A DNA stretch of 64,000 nt from Sindora glabra (GCA_020226215.1 CM035234.1:72309135-72373134), one strand, 5' to 3'; positions 13,467-27,197 are shown, counted from the first letter of the stretch. Notes: generated by a model not told the origin, from the sequence alone. Numbers and translations: made by a program.

Positions 13467-15010
13467 ATTTTTCTTAATGATCAATTATTTTTACAATTGT
13501 CCTCCTTAAAGAAAACAATTAGCACATTTATAATTTTTATAATTATTAAATAATAATTATTAATAATAATTAAATAAAATAATTATACATATATCATAAT
13601 ATAATTGGAGAATCTCATAACATGCATATCAAGAGCTTTACTTAAATTTTGTCCTTCTAATTTCAAATAAAATATAATTTTCTTAAAACCATTTAAAAAT
13701 AGCATTGCATTAATAATAGTTTCAATTACAATATCATTTTCTTACATAAAGTTCCAAAAACCCAATTACTTTAGTAGCGCAAGAATTAAAAACAATATAT
13801 CAAACAAATTACATTGAACAAAAGTTGCACAATGTTTATTATGTTATAATTATTTTATTATTAATATTATATATACCAAAAATAAAATTTAAAATTAAAT
13901 TTTAAATATAAATTAAGAATTATCATTAAATATAGAATAGTGAGATAAATTTATAAAATTCAATTTAATTGATATAAAATATTCAAAAAAATCAATTTTT
14001 GGATATCATTTTTGGTACGAATAATATTTTTATTATTTTATTTTAATCATTTAAAACATTTCCATCAGAAATAAAAAAAGTTATATATTTTAAAATAAAT
14101 TATAACTCTTTTAGTAAATATTATAAGAATATATTTAAAATTATATATTTTAATTATCATTAATAATTTATTTCATAATATGAAATGTTAATAGGATTAG
14201 TGTCTTTTCTAAGTTTAGAATTATCTTTAACAAATATTATTGAAAAAAAAAACAATCTTTATATTGTTGTTTCTTAAAAAAGAATCATTTTCTTTTTGTT
14301 TCCAAGATTATAGCTTTCTCGTTCTTCTCCACTTTCTACCAGCGTCACTGCAGTGTCATTTTCTTCTTAACTTTGTTTGATTTCCTCTCGTCCTTCCCTT
14401 TCTTTTGCAAATTTCAAATTTCTAACGTAAATCATAAATCTTCCCGATCTCTTGATAATTTCTTTAAAACCCAAACCATAAATTTTAAATCTTCATTCCC
14501 AAATTCTCATTTGCAAATTTCTGAAATTTGATATGAAGTGATAGAAATCACCATCAACATGGGTTCATAATTGAAATCCAAATCGATAAATTTATTAAAA
14601 CAATTCAGATCGATGATCCTATTATTTCTTCATTTTAGTTGGATTAATTCTTTGTCTGAAGGCCTATGGCTCAGATTCATTGTTGGAAACCAGCAAATTT
14701 TTAGTTGCTTATCGCCTCTGTTATACATTCCTACTCCTGTGAAGAAATAGTCATGCAGATCAAAGAGTGTTGTTTAGGCTATGCAGAAGAGAGGCCTCTA
14801 TGCAATAGAGAACAAGGGCATTTTAAGCAAAAAATTTCTAAATTCAAACAGTGTCATCTTTTGACTAATAGAAGAGGGTTTTGAACATTTTCCAAAACTG
14901 AGGGATGTGAGAGTATTTATCCTAACCTCTAAGGAGGAGAGAATAATCTATCCAACTTTTTATTCTTAAAAAAAAATCTTCACATTTCTTGAATTTTTTT
15001 TTGGAGGATT
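13467..15010. other. Noncoding interval; second copy of the flanking repeat and a pyrimidine-rich patch
   Basis: 13655-13767 is the right-hand copy of the repeat seen at 4085-4204. 14270-14960 is less AT-rich and CT-rich, with text resembling a plant 5' leader or decayed exon, but no open frame or family is recognised. The rest is AT-rich without signals. Confidence 0.4.
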
Positions 15011-15517
15011 TGGGCTATGTTTAATATAAGTAATTAATAAGTTAATTGATTGTATTAGAAGTATTTAGTAAATTGATTGTTGTATTAGTTTAAAAAATGT
15101 AAAATATTATAAAAGACATGTTAATAAAAAGAGATATATGAATTAAATTAATTTATATTTATTTTAAGATCAATTTATGTTGATAAAATAAATATTTTAA
15201 TATAAAAATATAATTACCTAAAATTTAAATAATTTTATTTTCACCATTACACATTTATGTTCTTATTATTTATTTAACTAATTAAAATAATAATCTAATT
15301 ACTTAAAGTATAATTAAGGACATATAATGTCAATTAATTAAAAAAGAAGGATAAATTAAAAAAAAATAAACTGATAAATTATGAGCTATGCTGCTCAGAG
15401 TACTTTATTAAAATAAAGTTTTTTTCTCTATGTAAACACATTTAAAAGTTAATTTATGACTTATTGACTAAATTAATAAGTTATAAATTAATTTATTTAT
15501 TATATTAAATATAGTTT
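15011..15517. mobile_element. Candidate MITE with long AT-rich inverted ends
   Basis: The left end reads GGGCTATGTTTAATATAAGT and the inverted right end reads AAACTATATTTAATATAATA, matching over most of 20 positions. GGATT occurs directly outside both ends (15006-15010 and 15518-15522) and could be a target duplication. The centre is noncoding. Low sequence complexity weakens the case, and the superfamily is not assigned. Confidence 0.35.
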
Positions 15518-17118
15518 GGATTCAATGCATTTTCTAGGAAATGCAAGGTTGAATAAGAAATATTTTTTTTTTGAAATTATGAATTCCACTAAAAAAAGTG
15601 AATCTCATAATAAAAATTATATTTTTATTTCTCTAAAAATTAAAAAATAAGGAGATGATCCGAATCCCTCTCTCGATCTTCAAAGGTTTGTGATATGCAC
15701 TCTTCACAAAATGAAATCGATTCAAAATATTTCCTAATCATAAAAAAATTATAATTAAAAAAGTGGGGCTAAGCAAACAAAGTGCAACTTGGAGATATTA
15801 GTATCATTATTTGGACAAGCAAGATAGGTGATTAAAGATCCTAAAAGAAAATATACAAATTTAAGTCCCTGATTCTAAATGATATAATGATCTAACCAAA
15901 TATTTTGTGACATTAAAACAACCGTCGTATGCTTAATATAAAAAAAAAAAAATCAAGAACTTGTCTCGTGAATATTTCCTAGTTGAATTAAAGTGTTTCA
16001 AATTAATTTTTTTTAATAGTAGAAATGATCAAGTCATTGGATGTAGATGTATATATAAAGTTTTGGGATCGAATTTTACAAATTATTTCTTTTATTGGAA
16101 CAGAGGAGAACGGTATTACTCAAAATTTTATGGTAATTGTTTATTTGAACAACTATTATAAAATTTAAAATATATAGAATTTATTCAAAAATTTTTTATT
16201 TTCAGGTAATTATTTTAAGTATTTTAAATTATTAACTTATTTTATAATTATTATAAAAATAAAAATAAATTATTTGTGATTAAATAACTACTTAATATTT
16301 ATGTAGTTTAGTATAAAATAAAAATGTTCATTTATAATTTTATCAAATAATATTGTTATTCACTTAATTTATTTTCAAATCAATGATAATGTATTTAAAG
16401 CACTTCTTTTAAAATTTGAAGGTGTTATCTAACTTTCCTTTTTTCTGGGAATAGAACCCATGGAGCCCAAAAAAAAAAATTACAATTTAATTACATGAGA
16501 GATAATAGTTCTAAAAACATCGTCAGGTAATAAATTGCTTAAGACTTTATTTGGCAAGAGTGAAAATAGAAAGGAATGAAACTGGAAATGAATGAAAATA
16601 GGAAGTAAAATATTTTTCCTTTGGATTGAGAGAAAATAGAAATAACAAAAAAAAATGATATTACTTTTTTAATTATTTTGATAAAAAATAATATTATATG
16701 TTAAAATTACAATTATAACTTTGTGTACAAATTATAAAATATGAATACAATTTCTATTTTTTATACAAAATATTAATGAAGTTACTAAATCACCACTATT
16801 ATCTTGATGGTAATATGAGTTTTAATTTAATTTTTTGTTATTGTAAAATATTTTACACTATTCTAATAGTAATTAAAAATTTGTAATAGAAATAAAGTAA
16901 TTTTAATAATTTTTTATATTGCAATATATGAATAAATAATAATATAAAATTAATTTTGAAGAGACAAATGAGAAATAAATTAAATTTATTTATAAAATAT
17001 TTTAAGTTGGAACTTGGGCTTATGACTTATTATTATTATTATCCAACTTATTTAGATTAAAAATTTGATGGATTATGATTGCCAAATCCTTCAAATGTTT
17101 TATGGATTTTAGGTTATT
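15518..17118. other. AT-rich noncoding interval
   Basis: No gene recognised. A 66-codon open frame at 15961-16161 has no family resemblance. 16540-16640 contains a purine-rich stretch (GAAAATAGAAAGGAATGAAA) that weakly resembles the complement of 18690-18760. This could mark the ends of an older element interrupted by the solo LTR, but I cannot establish that. Confidence 0.35.
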
Positions 17119-17123
17119 ATACT

Positions 17124-18643
17124 TGTTGGTGTATATCCTAAGAGTCAATCATAGAAATGATTGTAATAAATGCACAATGCATTATGTTTTATTTTAGGCA
17201 ATTCAAATTATTATATTTTGTTTCATATTTATTACTCTAGGCAATTATAACTTAAATATAATAATTATCCTTGGAATAACTTCACTATTCCTAAAATGCC
17301 CCTAGTCAAGTATTATTGTGAAAAGAATAGTAATAATATATCGAGACTAGCATGTATAGTGACCGATGATTATGAATTATGAATATGTGATATTAAGTCA
17401 ATACATGAGTATATTGTTAGTAAATAATATGCTAGACTGACCCACTATGAGAATACTGCATGGATAGATGTATCATTAGTTATTCTCATATGACCACAAA
17501 TGCACATAATTCTTTAACCTAAAGTCACTACAGTTCCCTACATGACGAGTTACTCACTTTGATGTTATCCTATGTCACCTTTAATCGGAATGACGAGTAG
17601 GGCATTAATTAGGTGTGCCACAAATCATGCAGAGGGAAGTGAGTTATATAGATGAGATTTCATTACTCTTGTCTAAAAGAGAGATATCCTTGGGACCTTT
17701 GATTGGGTGAGACTTAAAAATGCATGGTCATACTCAATTAGATCAATATGTGATATTGATCATTTATTTTAAGTCTACTCAGTATCAAGAAATATAAATT
17801 GAACATTGACGAGGATGACACACTCCATGCCTCCAGTTCGATTTGGATATTATTACAAAAAGTATTATGATGTAAAGTGTTGATCACATATTAGGTGAAT
17901 GTCGAATCACAGATATTCTTACTACTTGAGTAGTAGTGATATATTGCCAGATACCGCTTACTATCTATAGCCCAATTATAAGTCATTGTTAACGTAGTAA
18001 GAACCTACAAGGTCACACAAAAGGAGTAGGAATGAGACAATAATTAATTGGACTTTAATTGGATTAAAATCTAATTAATTGGACTTATTTTCATGCATAA
18101 ATATATTATTAAAGATAATAATATATAATTATATTATGATATAATATCATTATCTAATATTAGATAATTAGTAAATAAGTCCTATCTTTATTCACTCTTT
18201 CTATGATAAGGATAAGGTGATAGTTGTTAAGTGTGATTAGGATTTTTTGAAGCATTATCCTAGTAGGTCTAGGACTAGGATTATAATATGCCTTAATTCT
18301 ATAAAAGGACTTGAAGGCAACACTTTACATTAACACACATTAGATTCAATAAAACCCTAAATCACTAAAAAATGCATAATCCTAATCCTAGCGGGAGAGA
18401 CAAATCCTAGTAGTTTCGTGGATGGGAGAAGTCGTTATTCACTCTGTGTGAATACCATAAAGACGTTGTACCTTTCAACCGACATTTGATTCATCTCGGT
18501 CTATCAAGGATTTGTTCAGAAAGAATATGAGCATAAATAAGGTAAAACTCTAATACTGATTTATGCCATTTTGCATAGATCTAGGTAGGATTTGGATCAA
18601 AAATTTAAAATTTTGCTGTGAATGTAAATCCAAAAACCTAACA
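17124..18643 (+). mobile_element. Solo LTR, family X, copy 1
   Basis: The segment starts TGTTGGTGTATATCC and ends AAAACCTAACA, so it has the TG...CA ends of an LTR. ATACT flanks it on both sides (17119-17123 and 18644-18648), a 5-bp target duplication typical of retroviral-type integration. It aligns along its length with the reverse complement of 20465-22168. A TATA-like box (TATAAAAGG, about 18301) and an AATAAA (about 18349) place the likely transcription start in the right third, giving plus as the sense strand. No primer-binding site or internal coding sequence adjoins it, so it is a solo LTR left by LTR-LTR recombination. Family not identified. Confidence 0.85.
18296..18355 (+). promoter_or_regulatory. 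Putative LTR promoter and polyadenylation signal
   Basis: TATAAAAGG at about 18301 is followed 40-50 bp later by AATAAAACC, the normal U3/R arrangement in plant LTRs. Activity cannot be judged from sequence. Confidence 0.4.
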
Positions 18644-19099
18644 ATACTTTCATATTTGCAAAAACCCAATTGACTTCTTAAAAATATATTTTCTCATATG
18701 ACAAAAAATGCTTTATAAATTTTCATTCATTTCTATTTTGAAAAAGTTAAACTTGCTTTTTGAGTAATAATCTCATTAGTTATAATATAATATCTATTTT
18801 TTCAAAAGATAGATGACAAAATCCAATGGTCAATATTAATTAGTTATTGTAAGCCCTTAATTGGTTAAAAGTGAGAAAATCAAAATGAGAGAAAATTTTA
18901 AAATTTAAATTGCCTAATATGTGCTAAAATTAATATTAAATTATATAAGCTATCATGACACTCCTTTCATAACTGGATGAATAGTTATAGGTAGTACAAA
19001 TACAATACAAGCCAACTTAATCAAATTTTTAGAAGAAAATATAATTTCAGTGAAATAGTAATATATTTTCTATTGTAAGCGAAAAATTGATAAAAAAGT

Positions 19100-20089
19100 G
19101 AAAAAGTAATTGAAAATCTGACATATACAATACCTATATGATGTTTTCAGGTTATGTGATATTTTAGGAAGTTTTTAAGATAAGCTAACATTTTCTAAAG
19201 ACATTTTTCAAATTTCAAAATTTTGAAGCCTAAAGGAAGATTAGAGCTAAAAGTTCAAATTTCAATTTGGAGTCTAAATTCAAACTTAGAGTTAAAAGAT
19301 AACTTGGAGCCTAAGTTAGTTTTATTCATAAATAGGCTATATGCATTTGAAAATGGGACTAGATAGAAGAAATAAAAGCATTGCATTACAATTTACAAAT
19401 TTTTTCTAGCTTTCATTTTAGAAAAATATTAGTTCTTATCTTTTTCTCACACTAGAGCTAAAACTTACATATTTACTCTAAGAGTGTTAGTGAGTGAAAG
19501 TTTATATAATTTCTTTAAGAGATTATGAGAAAATCCTTCTTGTATCTTGAAATCCTAGTAGAGATAGGGAAAATCTTGTAAAGTTAGATGATTATGAAAT
19601 CCTAGAGGAGATTGTGAGAATTTTGTAAAGTTAAGTGGCAATTGAAATCCTAATGGAGATTAGTGAATCCTGTAATGAATCTTGTAAAGTTAGGTAGTTA
19701 TAAAAATCTTAATATAAATCCAGAGAACCTTGTAAAGTTAGATGTTGTAACTTGATAAAAAGTTAATGGATACCTTAAATGTACTCAATAGCTTGAGAAG
19801 AGAGGAGTGAGCCCAATTACTTATATCTTATTTTAAAAATTGCATTGCACTGTAGAAAAATAAGATCCACGATTTTTCATCACATTAACTAAAGAAATAT
19901 TTTTGAATTATATTTGAGAAAATATTTTCAATCATTATTGAAATATTTCATATTTTTGAAACTACACATTCATCAAAATTTAAGAACCTTTTTATTGTAC
20001 TTCATGGTTTTCATTAATCAATATCATAAATTTTATTTGAAATTTTTTTTAAAGGCCAATTCACCTTTCTTGTCCTATAAGCTCTATCA
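19100..20089 (+). mobile_element. 5' LTR of the copia element (left edge unresolved)
   Basis: The right edge is set by CA at 20088-20089 directly before a primer-binding-site-like sequence. The segment has a TATA-like CATAAATAGG near 19329. At 19545-19760 there are about four imperfect ~60-bp repeats built on GAAATCCTAGTAGAGAT and TTGTAAAGTTAG. Such internal repeats and the pyrimidine-rich end (about 20055-20080) are familiar from SIRE/Maximus-type copia LTRs. Because the 3' LTR is missing, the left boundary cannot be set by comparison; 19100 is an estimate. Confidence 0.5.
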
Positions 20090-20091
20090 AT

Positions 20092-20103
20092 TGGTATTCA
20101 AGC
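20092..20103 (+). promoter_or_regulatory. Primer-binding site, initiator-tRNA-Met type, degenerate
   Basis: TGGTATTCAAGC differs slightly from the TGGTATCAGAGC used by most plant copia elements to prime from initiator methionine tRNA. It sits just after the LTR end. Confidence 0.7.
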
Positions 20104-20464
20104 TTGGTCTCATTTTTTTCAAGTACAACAACTTTATGAGTAAAGATCTTATTGGTAATGAAGCTTTTTAGCTAAAATTATGGACCAAAAGGACATTCTA
20201 TAACTAGACCTCCACTTCTTAATGATGCAAATTATGACTATTGGAAGTTCAGAATAGTGATTTACATCAAATCCATCAATATTAAAGTATAGAAAATTAT
20301 CAAGGAAAGCTATGAAACACTAATAAAAATGGAAAGAGAAATAAAAGCGATTAAGCCAAAAAATGAATAGACGAAAATCAATTACAAGAAGGAAGCAACA
20401 CATGCAAAAGCAATGAATGCCATTATATGTGTTGTAACACCTAGCAAGTTTAAAAAGATCTCTA

Positions 20465-21094
20465 TGTTAGGAATTCGAATTATTACATGCAGCGAAATTT
20501 TAAAAATTTTAATCCGAATTCTACCTAGGATCCATGCAAAAAGCATAAATCAATGATTAAAGTTTTACCTATTAGGCACTCGTGTTTCTACTTATCAAAA
20601 CTTGAGAGCGGATGAATCAAACACCGGCCGGAAGGTACAACATCTCTACGGTATCTACACGGAGTAAACAACAACCTCTCGCCCTCCACGAATTTGCTAG
20701 GATGCATTTCTCTCTCTAGGAACTAGGATTTTGATGTTTTCTGAGTGATTTAGGATTTTATGAAGCCAATGAGCGTGTCTCTAATGTGCTGCCCTTAAGC
20801 CCCATTTTATAGAACTTAGGCAAGTCACAATCCTAGTCCTACTAGGATAATGCTTCCAAAATCCTAATCACACTTAACAACTCATTTTATCCTTATCCTA
20901 GAGATAATGAGGAGAAATATGACTTATCTATTAATTATCTAACATTAGATAATATTATCTCATAATATAAATATCTTAATATTAGATAATTGCATATAGT
21001 TGTTAAATATCAAAATAATATTATCTCATAATATATTTATCTAATATCTAATAACATAATTATTTGATATTACTTTAATATCAAATAATATCAC

Positions 21095-21131
<37 letters not shown>

Positions 21132-22168
21132 CGTGAATTTATTATTCTTAATAATATATATATATGTATGAAAATAAGTCCAATTAATTGGATATTAATA
21201 TAATTAAAGTCTAATTAATTATTGTTTTATTCCTACTCATTTTGTGTGACCCTGTAGGTTCTTACTACGTTGATAATGACTCATTATTGAGCTATAGACA
21301 GTAAGCGGTATCTAGCAATACATCACTGCCACTCAAGTAGTAAGAATATTTGTGATTCGACATCCACCTAATACATGATCAACGTTTTGCATCATAACCC
21401 TTTTGTAATAATACCTAAATTGAACTGGAGGCATGGAATGTATCATTCTCGTCAATGTTCAATTTATATTTCTTAATACTGAGTAGACTTAAAATAAATG
21501 ATTAATATCATATATTAATTCAATTGAGCATGACCATGCATTTCTAAGTCTCACTTAATCAAGGGGTCCAACGATATTTCTCTTTTATAGAAGAGTAACA
21601 AAATTTCATCTACATCACTCACTTCCCTCTGTACGATTTATGACACACCCAATTAATGTCCTACTTGTCATCCTGATTAAAGGTGACATAGGATAATATT
21701 AAAGTGAGTAATTCCTCATGTACGGAACTGTAGTGACTTCAGGTCAAAGGTTTATGTGTATTTGTGATCATATGAGAATAACTTATGACACGTTTATCCA
21801 TGCAATATTCTCATAGTGGGTCAGTCCAGTACATTGTTCACTAGCAATGTACTCATGTATTGACTTGATATCACATATCCATGATTTGTAATTATCAGTC
21901 ACTATACATGCTAATCTTGATGTATTATTACTATTCTTTTCATAATAATACTTGACTAGGGGTATTTTAGGAATAGCAAAGTTATTTCAAGGATAATTAT
22001 TATATTAAGTTATAAATTGCTTATAATAATAATAAAATTATAAAAATAAAATATAATAATTAAATTACCTAAAATAAAATATAATAATTAAATTACCTAA
22101 AATAAAATATAATGCATTGTGTATAACTTCAATCATCTATATGATTGGTTCTAAGACACACACCAACA
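20465..22168 (-). mobile_element. Solo LTR, family X, copy 2, inserted in copia gag
   Basis: On the minus strand it begins TGTTGGTGTGTGTCTTAG and ends TTCGAATTCCTAACA. CTCTA flanks both sides (20460-20464 and 22169-22173), a 5-bp target duplication that also splits the host gag reading. It is homologous to the LTR at 17124-18643 in opposite orientation but about 180 bp longer, partly because of a (TA)n run near 21093-21131 and duplicated AAATTACCTAAAATAAAATATAAT-type words near 22030-22110. No internal retroelement sequence remains. It is younger than the copia element it interrupts. Confidence 0.87.
21093..21131. repeat. (TA)n microsatellite inside solo LTR
   Basis: About 19 TA dinucleotides, not matched by a similar run in the other LTR copy. 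Confidence 0.9.
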
Positions 22169-25100
22169 CTCTAAATGTGCTTTGCTAAAATCAATGTGGG
22201 ATAAATTTGAGGTGACCTAAAAAAGCACTAATCAAGTAAAAAAAACTAAGATTAATATGATTGTACATGAATATGAAATATTCAAGATGGAAGAAAATGA
22301 AAAGATAAAGCTTATATTTGAAAGGCTTTCAACTGTTGTTAATGATCTTTATACATTAGGAAGAATCATTACCAATGGAGAATTAATGATAAAAATCTTA
22401 AGAATTCTTCTAAAAATATGGCAATCTAAAGTAGATGCCATAAAAGAAAGAATAATCTCTCTATTCTTACATATGATAAGCTAAACGGAAAATTTTTGGC
22501 ATATGAAAAAAGCATACATGAGAAAAGATCAAGAAAAGAAAGAGAAAATGATAGCTTTTAAAACATTCCCACAAAAAAAAAAAAGATGAAGAAGGGGATG
22601 GTCTTGATCAAGAAATAAAAGAACAAGAAGATAAGTTAACCTTTTTGGCAAAAAGATTTTTTAGAATGTACAAAAGAAAATATGATTTTAAACCTAGAAC
22701 ACTGCAAAAAAGAGAGAAAAATAAAGAAACAACTAACCACCCCTTAGTTTATTTTAAACGTAAAAAGTAAAGACATAAGAAAAGTGAGTGTTCAATATTA
22801 AGGAAAAAACCTTTAAAGAAGTCAATTAAGAAAGCTATGATGATAACATAGGATGATGAAGATGTATCCTCTGAAAAAGAACTTGAAGATGAAGAAGAAG
22901 TAGTAGATAATATTACCAACTATTATTTATAGCCAGAAATGAAGAAGATAGTGAGGTAACTAATAATGAACTTGAATCTTCTTTATCTTATGATGAATTA
23001 ATGAATGATTTTTCACAAAGTCTTGACTAAATATTTTTATTTGTAAAAATTAAAAAAAAGCTTTAATAAAGGAAAATAATTTTCTCAAAAAGGAAAAGGG
23101 ATTTTTAAACTATTTTGAAACAAAAAATTAAATTTTAACAAATGATTTGAAAATTTTAAAAAATAAAAATGAATCTCTTAAAAAGGAAAAATAAGTTTTA
23201 GAAAGTAATCTTGAATTTCTAACAAAATCAGTTGAAAAGTTAGAAAAAGAAAATCAGTATTTATTAAAAGAAAAAGATTTTTCAAAGAAAGAAAATCAAA
23301 CTTTAAAAAATGATCTTAAAGTTCTAAAAGTAGAAAATTATAAAATAAGATCTAAGTTAGAGCATAAATCTTTAAACTTTAAAAAGAAAAATATTTTTCT
23401 AAAAAGAAAAATAAATATTCTAACAAATGATCTTGTAAGATTCGTAAATAGAAAAAATAATTTGGATACTCTTTTAAGGATTCAAAAATATTCTTTAGAA
23501 AAAAAAGGATTAGGATATGTTTACTCACAATGTGATAAACATTATAAAAGTTTCTTTGTGAAAGCTTCTCATCCATCAAATCCATATATGACTTGTAATT
23601 ATTATGGAAAAAAAGATCATATTACTTCTTTTTGTTAATTGAGAAAAAGAATGCTTGAAAAGAAAAATTAAGATTAGATGTCCGATAAACTAAATGATAA
23701 AATGAAGGCATCAACTAACCACCAAGGATCCAAAAAAATTTAGGTACTTACGAAAAATTAATTATTTGTTATAGGTGTGTTTTAAATCAACAATAAAAAA
23801 GGATAACTAGTTTTTAGATAGTGGATGTTCAAAACACATGACTGGATATAAAAGTAAGTTCTCATCACTTAAAATCATAAATAGTAGGTTTGTCACATTT
23901 GGAGACAACACAAAATGTAAAATCATTGGTATAAGTAAGATCGATATAGGTTTTATCTCCATTGATAATGTTAGTTGGTTGATAGTTTTAAGCATAATCT
24001 TCTAAGCATTAACCAACTTTGTGATAAAGGCTATAAAGTAATTTTTGAATCATCACACTATTTTATTCAACACAAAAAGGAAAATAAAATTTGTTTTATT
24101 AGAAAAAGAATTGATAATGTCTATGTTTCAAATATGTAAGAAATTTCTTCAAACTCTTTAAAATGTCTTGCATCAATAAGTGATAAAAGTTGGCTATGGC
24201 ATATAAGACTTGGTCATATTAATATGCATTTATTTCAAATCTTTTGAAGAAAGACTTAGTGATAGGTCTTCCAAAAATAAATTTTGAAAAAAACTATAAA
24301 TGTGAAGCATGTCAATAAGACAAGCAAGTAAAATCATTTTTTCAACCTATAAATGTAGTTTCAACTTCTAGACTACTAGAGCTTTTACATATAGATTTAT
24401 TTAGTCCCATTAAAATGTTAAGTTTTGGAGGAAAAAGGTATGGTTTGATAATTATTGATGATTTCTTTAGATTTACTAAGGTATATTTTCTTGCACATAA
24501 AGATGATACTTTTGAAATATTTGAGAAATTTTGTAAGAAAGTTCAAAATGAAAAATGAGTTTGCATTACAAACTTTAGAAGCGAATATGGTGGTGAATTT
24601 GAAAATAAAAAATTTGAAAACTTTTGTAATGGAAATGGTATTGGTCATAACCTTTCTTGTCCTAGAACTCTCTAGTAAAATGGAATGGTAGAAAGAAAGA
24701 AAAGGACATTACAAGATATGACTAGAACCATACTTTGTAAAAATAATTTTCCAAAATATTTTTGGGCTGAAGTTATTAATATATCATGTTATATTTTAAA
24801 TAGATGTTTATTAATATATGATGTTATATTTCAAATAGATGTTTTATAAAACCTATTTTGATGAAAACACCATATGAGTTATAGATAGGTAGAAAATTCA
24901 ACATTAGTTATTTCCATGCCTTTTAGATGCAAATGTTTTATTTTAAATAATGGAAAAAATAATCTTGTAAAACTTGACTCAAGAAATGATGAAGCAATTT
25001 TTTATCAGATATTCTAATACAAGTAAAGCTTATAGATTATACAATAAAAAAACCTTTACTATTGAAAAAAACTGTGTATGTTATTTTTTATGAATCTAAT

Positions 25101-26447
25101 GCATATTCCGTGAGAAAACATGTTGATAATGAAGGTTAAGTAATCTTAAAGGAGCAAGAATTCAAAGATCAAACTAAGATAGCCAGAGAAAAATAACTCG
25201 AGACTCATTTCCTAAGAAAGCAAGGAGATTGCTATCTTGAGAAAAATGTTAAAAATGAATAGGATGGTTGCTATCTAGAATAGAATGATGAAGGCGTTAA
25301 TAATCCTATTAAAAAGTAGCAACATATACCTCAAAGGAGTAGAGAAAGCCTACTAAGAAAATGGAAAAATCATCCAAGCTATCTAAATGAATTAATTATT
25401 GGTGATTCATCTCAAAGTATGTGAACTAGATCCTTTTTTAAAAATAGAATTAACTTGGCTTTACTATCACATATAGAACCCAAGAATGTACAAAATGCTC
25501 TTAATGATGAGAAAGCTATGAAAGAAGAACTATACCAATTTGAGAAAAATGAAGTGTGGAAGCATGTACCATAGCCTTTAAATCATCCAATCATTGAAAC
25601 CAAATAAGTATTCAGAAATAAACTGGATGAATCCGATAAAGTGGTAAGAAACAACACAATGTTAGTAGCTCAAGGATACAATTAACAAGAAGATATTGAT
25701 TATGATAAAATATATATACCAATAGCTAGACTTGAATCTATAAGAATGTTACTATTCTTTATTTACTTCAAAATTTTCAAACTTTATTAAATGGATATGA
25801 AAAGTACTTTTTAAATGGCTTTCTAAATGAGGAAGTTTATGTAAAATAACCTCTTAGATTTGAAAATAAAGAAAAGCTAACTCATTTTTAAACTCATTAA
25901 AGCCTTTTATGGATTAAAACAAGCTTCAAGAGCTTGGTATAAGAGGCTTAATAAATTTCTTATTGAAAATGATTTTTCAAGAGGTAAAGTAAATGTTACT
26001 CTTTTTATCAAAACCATTGAGCACGATATACTAGTTATCCAAATTTATATTGATGATATTATCTTTAGTTCTATTAATGACCTTTTATGTAAAATATTTT
26101 CAAATCTAATGAAAAGTGAATTTGAGATGAGCATGATGAGAGAACTCACATTTTCCCTTAGACTTCAAATAAAGCAAACAAAGGAAGGAATATTCATAAG
26201 TTAAGTGAAATACACAAGTGAGCTTCTGAAGAAATTTAGAATGAAAAATGCAAAAGCTATTAGTACTTTTATGAATCCATCCACAAAATTAGACAAAGAT
26301 GAAAATGGTAAGATAGTTGATGAAAAATGGTATAGAAGTATGATTGGTTCATTTCTTTACTTAATTGCAAGTAGACTAGATATTATATTCAATATCTATA
26401 GATATGCTAGATTCTTTATTATTTTACTCTTTGTAAAATATTTGTAA

Positions 26448-27197
26448 TATTATCCACTTCAGTTGTTATCAACTAATTAGTTTAATTAATGTTAAAATTT
26501 ATGAATAATATTTTCCAAATAGTTATGAAATATTTAAAATTTTACAATTAAGAAATTAAAGATGGGTTATGAATACGATTATGTTACACTATAAAAATTT
26601 ATATTTTATAATATCATAAATTTTACAATATATTGTTATTTGAATTTAAATTTGATTTATTATTAATATAAATTTACTTTATACTATCACTCATCTATAT
26701 TTTACTATATTAATAAAAAATTATTAAAATTTTTTTGTTATTACCTAAAATTCTTAATTATTATTATTTTTTAAATTGAATATCTTATTTTTTATTAAAA
26801 GAATAATATATTTTATATTAATAACAAATTAAATTAAAATTCATTTCATTTGACTCTCTACTTTAATTTATAATTTACCTTTTGTATTTTACATCAGTAA
26901 ATCACTTGTTTTTATTTTACTTTCTTTTCCTACAGTTAACTTTCCCTTATCCTTGCTTCTATTAAAAAATGGAAAAAATTAAAACTTAAGGAAAGAAAAG
27001 AAGTGAGAAATATTTTTTTTATTTGGTTGCTAAGTAAAAAAAAAAATTGTTATCAAACATAATGAGAAAAAAATGGTGAGGGCCATCAAAAATTTTACTT
27101 AGCATATTAATGAATAAGAAATTGACTTGTTACAATTTTGATCTTGATATATATTAGAGCTTATATCCAATTATGAGTCATATCACAATTTGGTACA
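26448..27197. other. AT-rich noncoding interval after the truncated copia element
   Basis: No RNase H remainder, polypurine tract plus LTR, or other gene is visible. 26930-27110 contains purine-rich words (GAAAGAAAAGAAGTGAGAAA) of unknown origin. Confidence 0.4.

Larger units (their letters stand above)
20180..26447 (+). pseudogene. Ty1-copia gag-pol polyprotein, degenerate and interrupted
   Basis: Domains appear in copia order across shifting frames. Gag starts near 20195 (RPPLLNDANYDYWKFR), is cut by a solo LTR at 20465-22168, and resumes at 22174. A zinc knuckle follows at 23594-23635, in which the second cysteine is tyrosine (CNYYGKKDHITSFC). Protease is at 23814 (LDSGCSKHMTG, catalytic DSG kept). 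The integrase zinc and core region is about 24190-24880 (LWHIRLGHIN, LLHIDLF, NGMVERKKRTLQ), where the second catalytic Asp lies in RSEYGGEF and appears to be Glu. Reverse transcriptase is about 25560-26200, with YIDDI at 26046-26060. The RT/RNase H link is at 26205-26440 (WYRSMIGSFLYL). Many stops and frameshifts. It ends abruptly around 26440 with no 3' LTR. The sequence style is closest to the SIRE lineage. Confidence 0.88.

Noticed and set aside
16540..18770. Single large element enclosing the solo LTR, judged by weakly inverted purine-rich words at its ends
   Set aside because: Similarity is short and compositional, with no duplication found.
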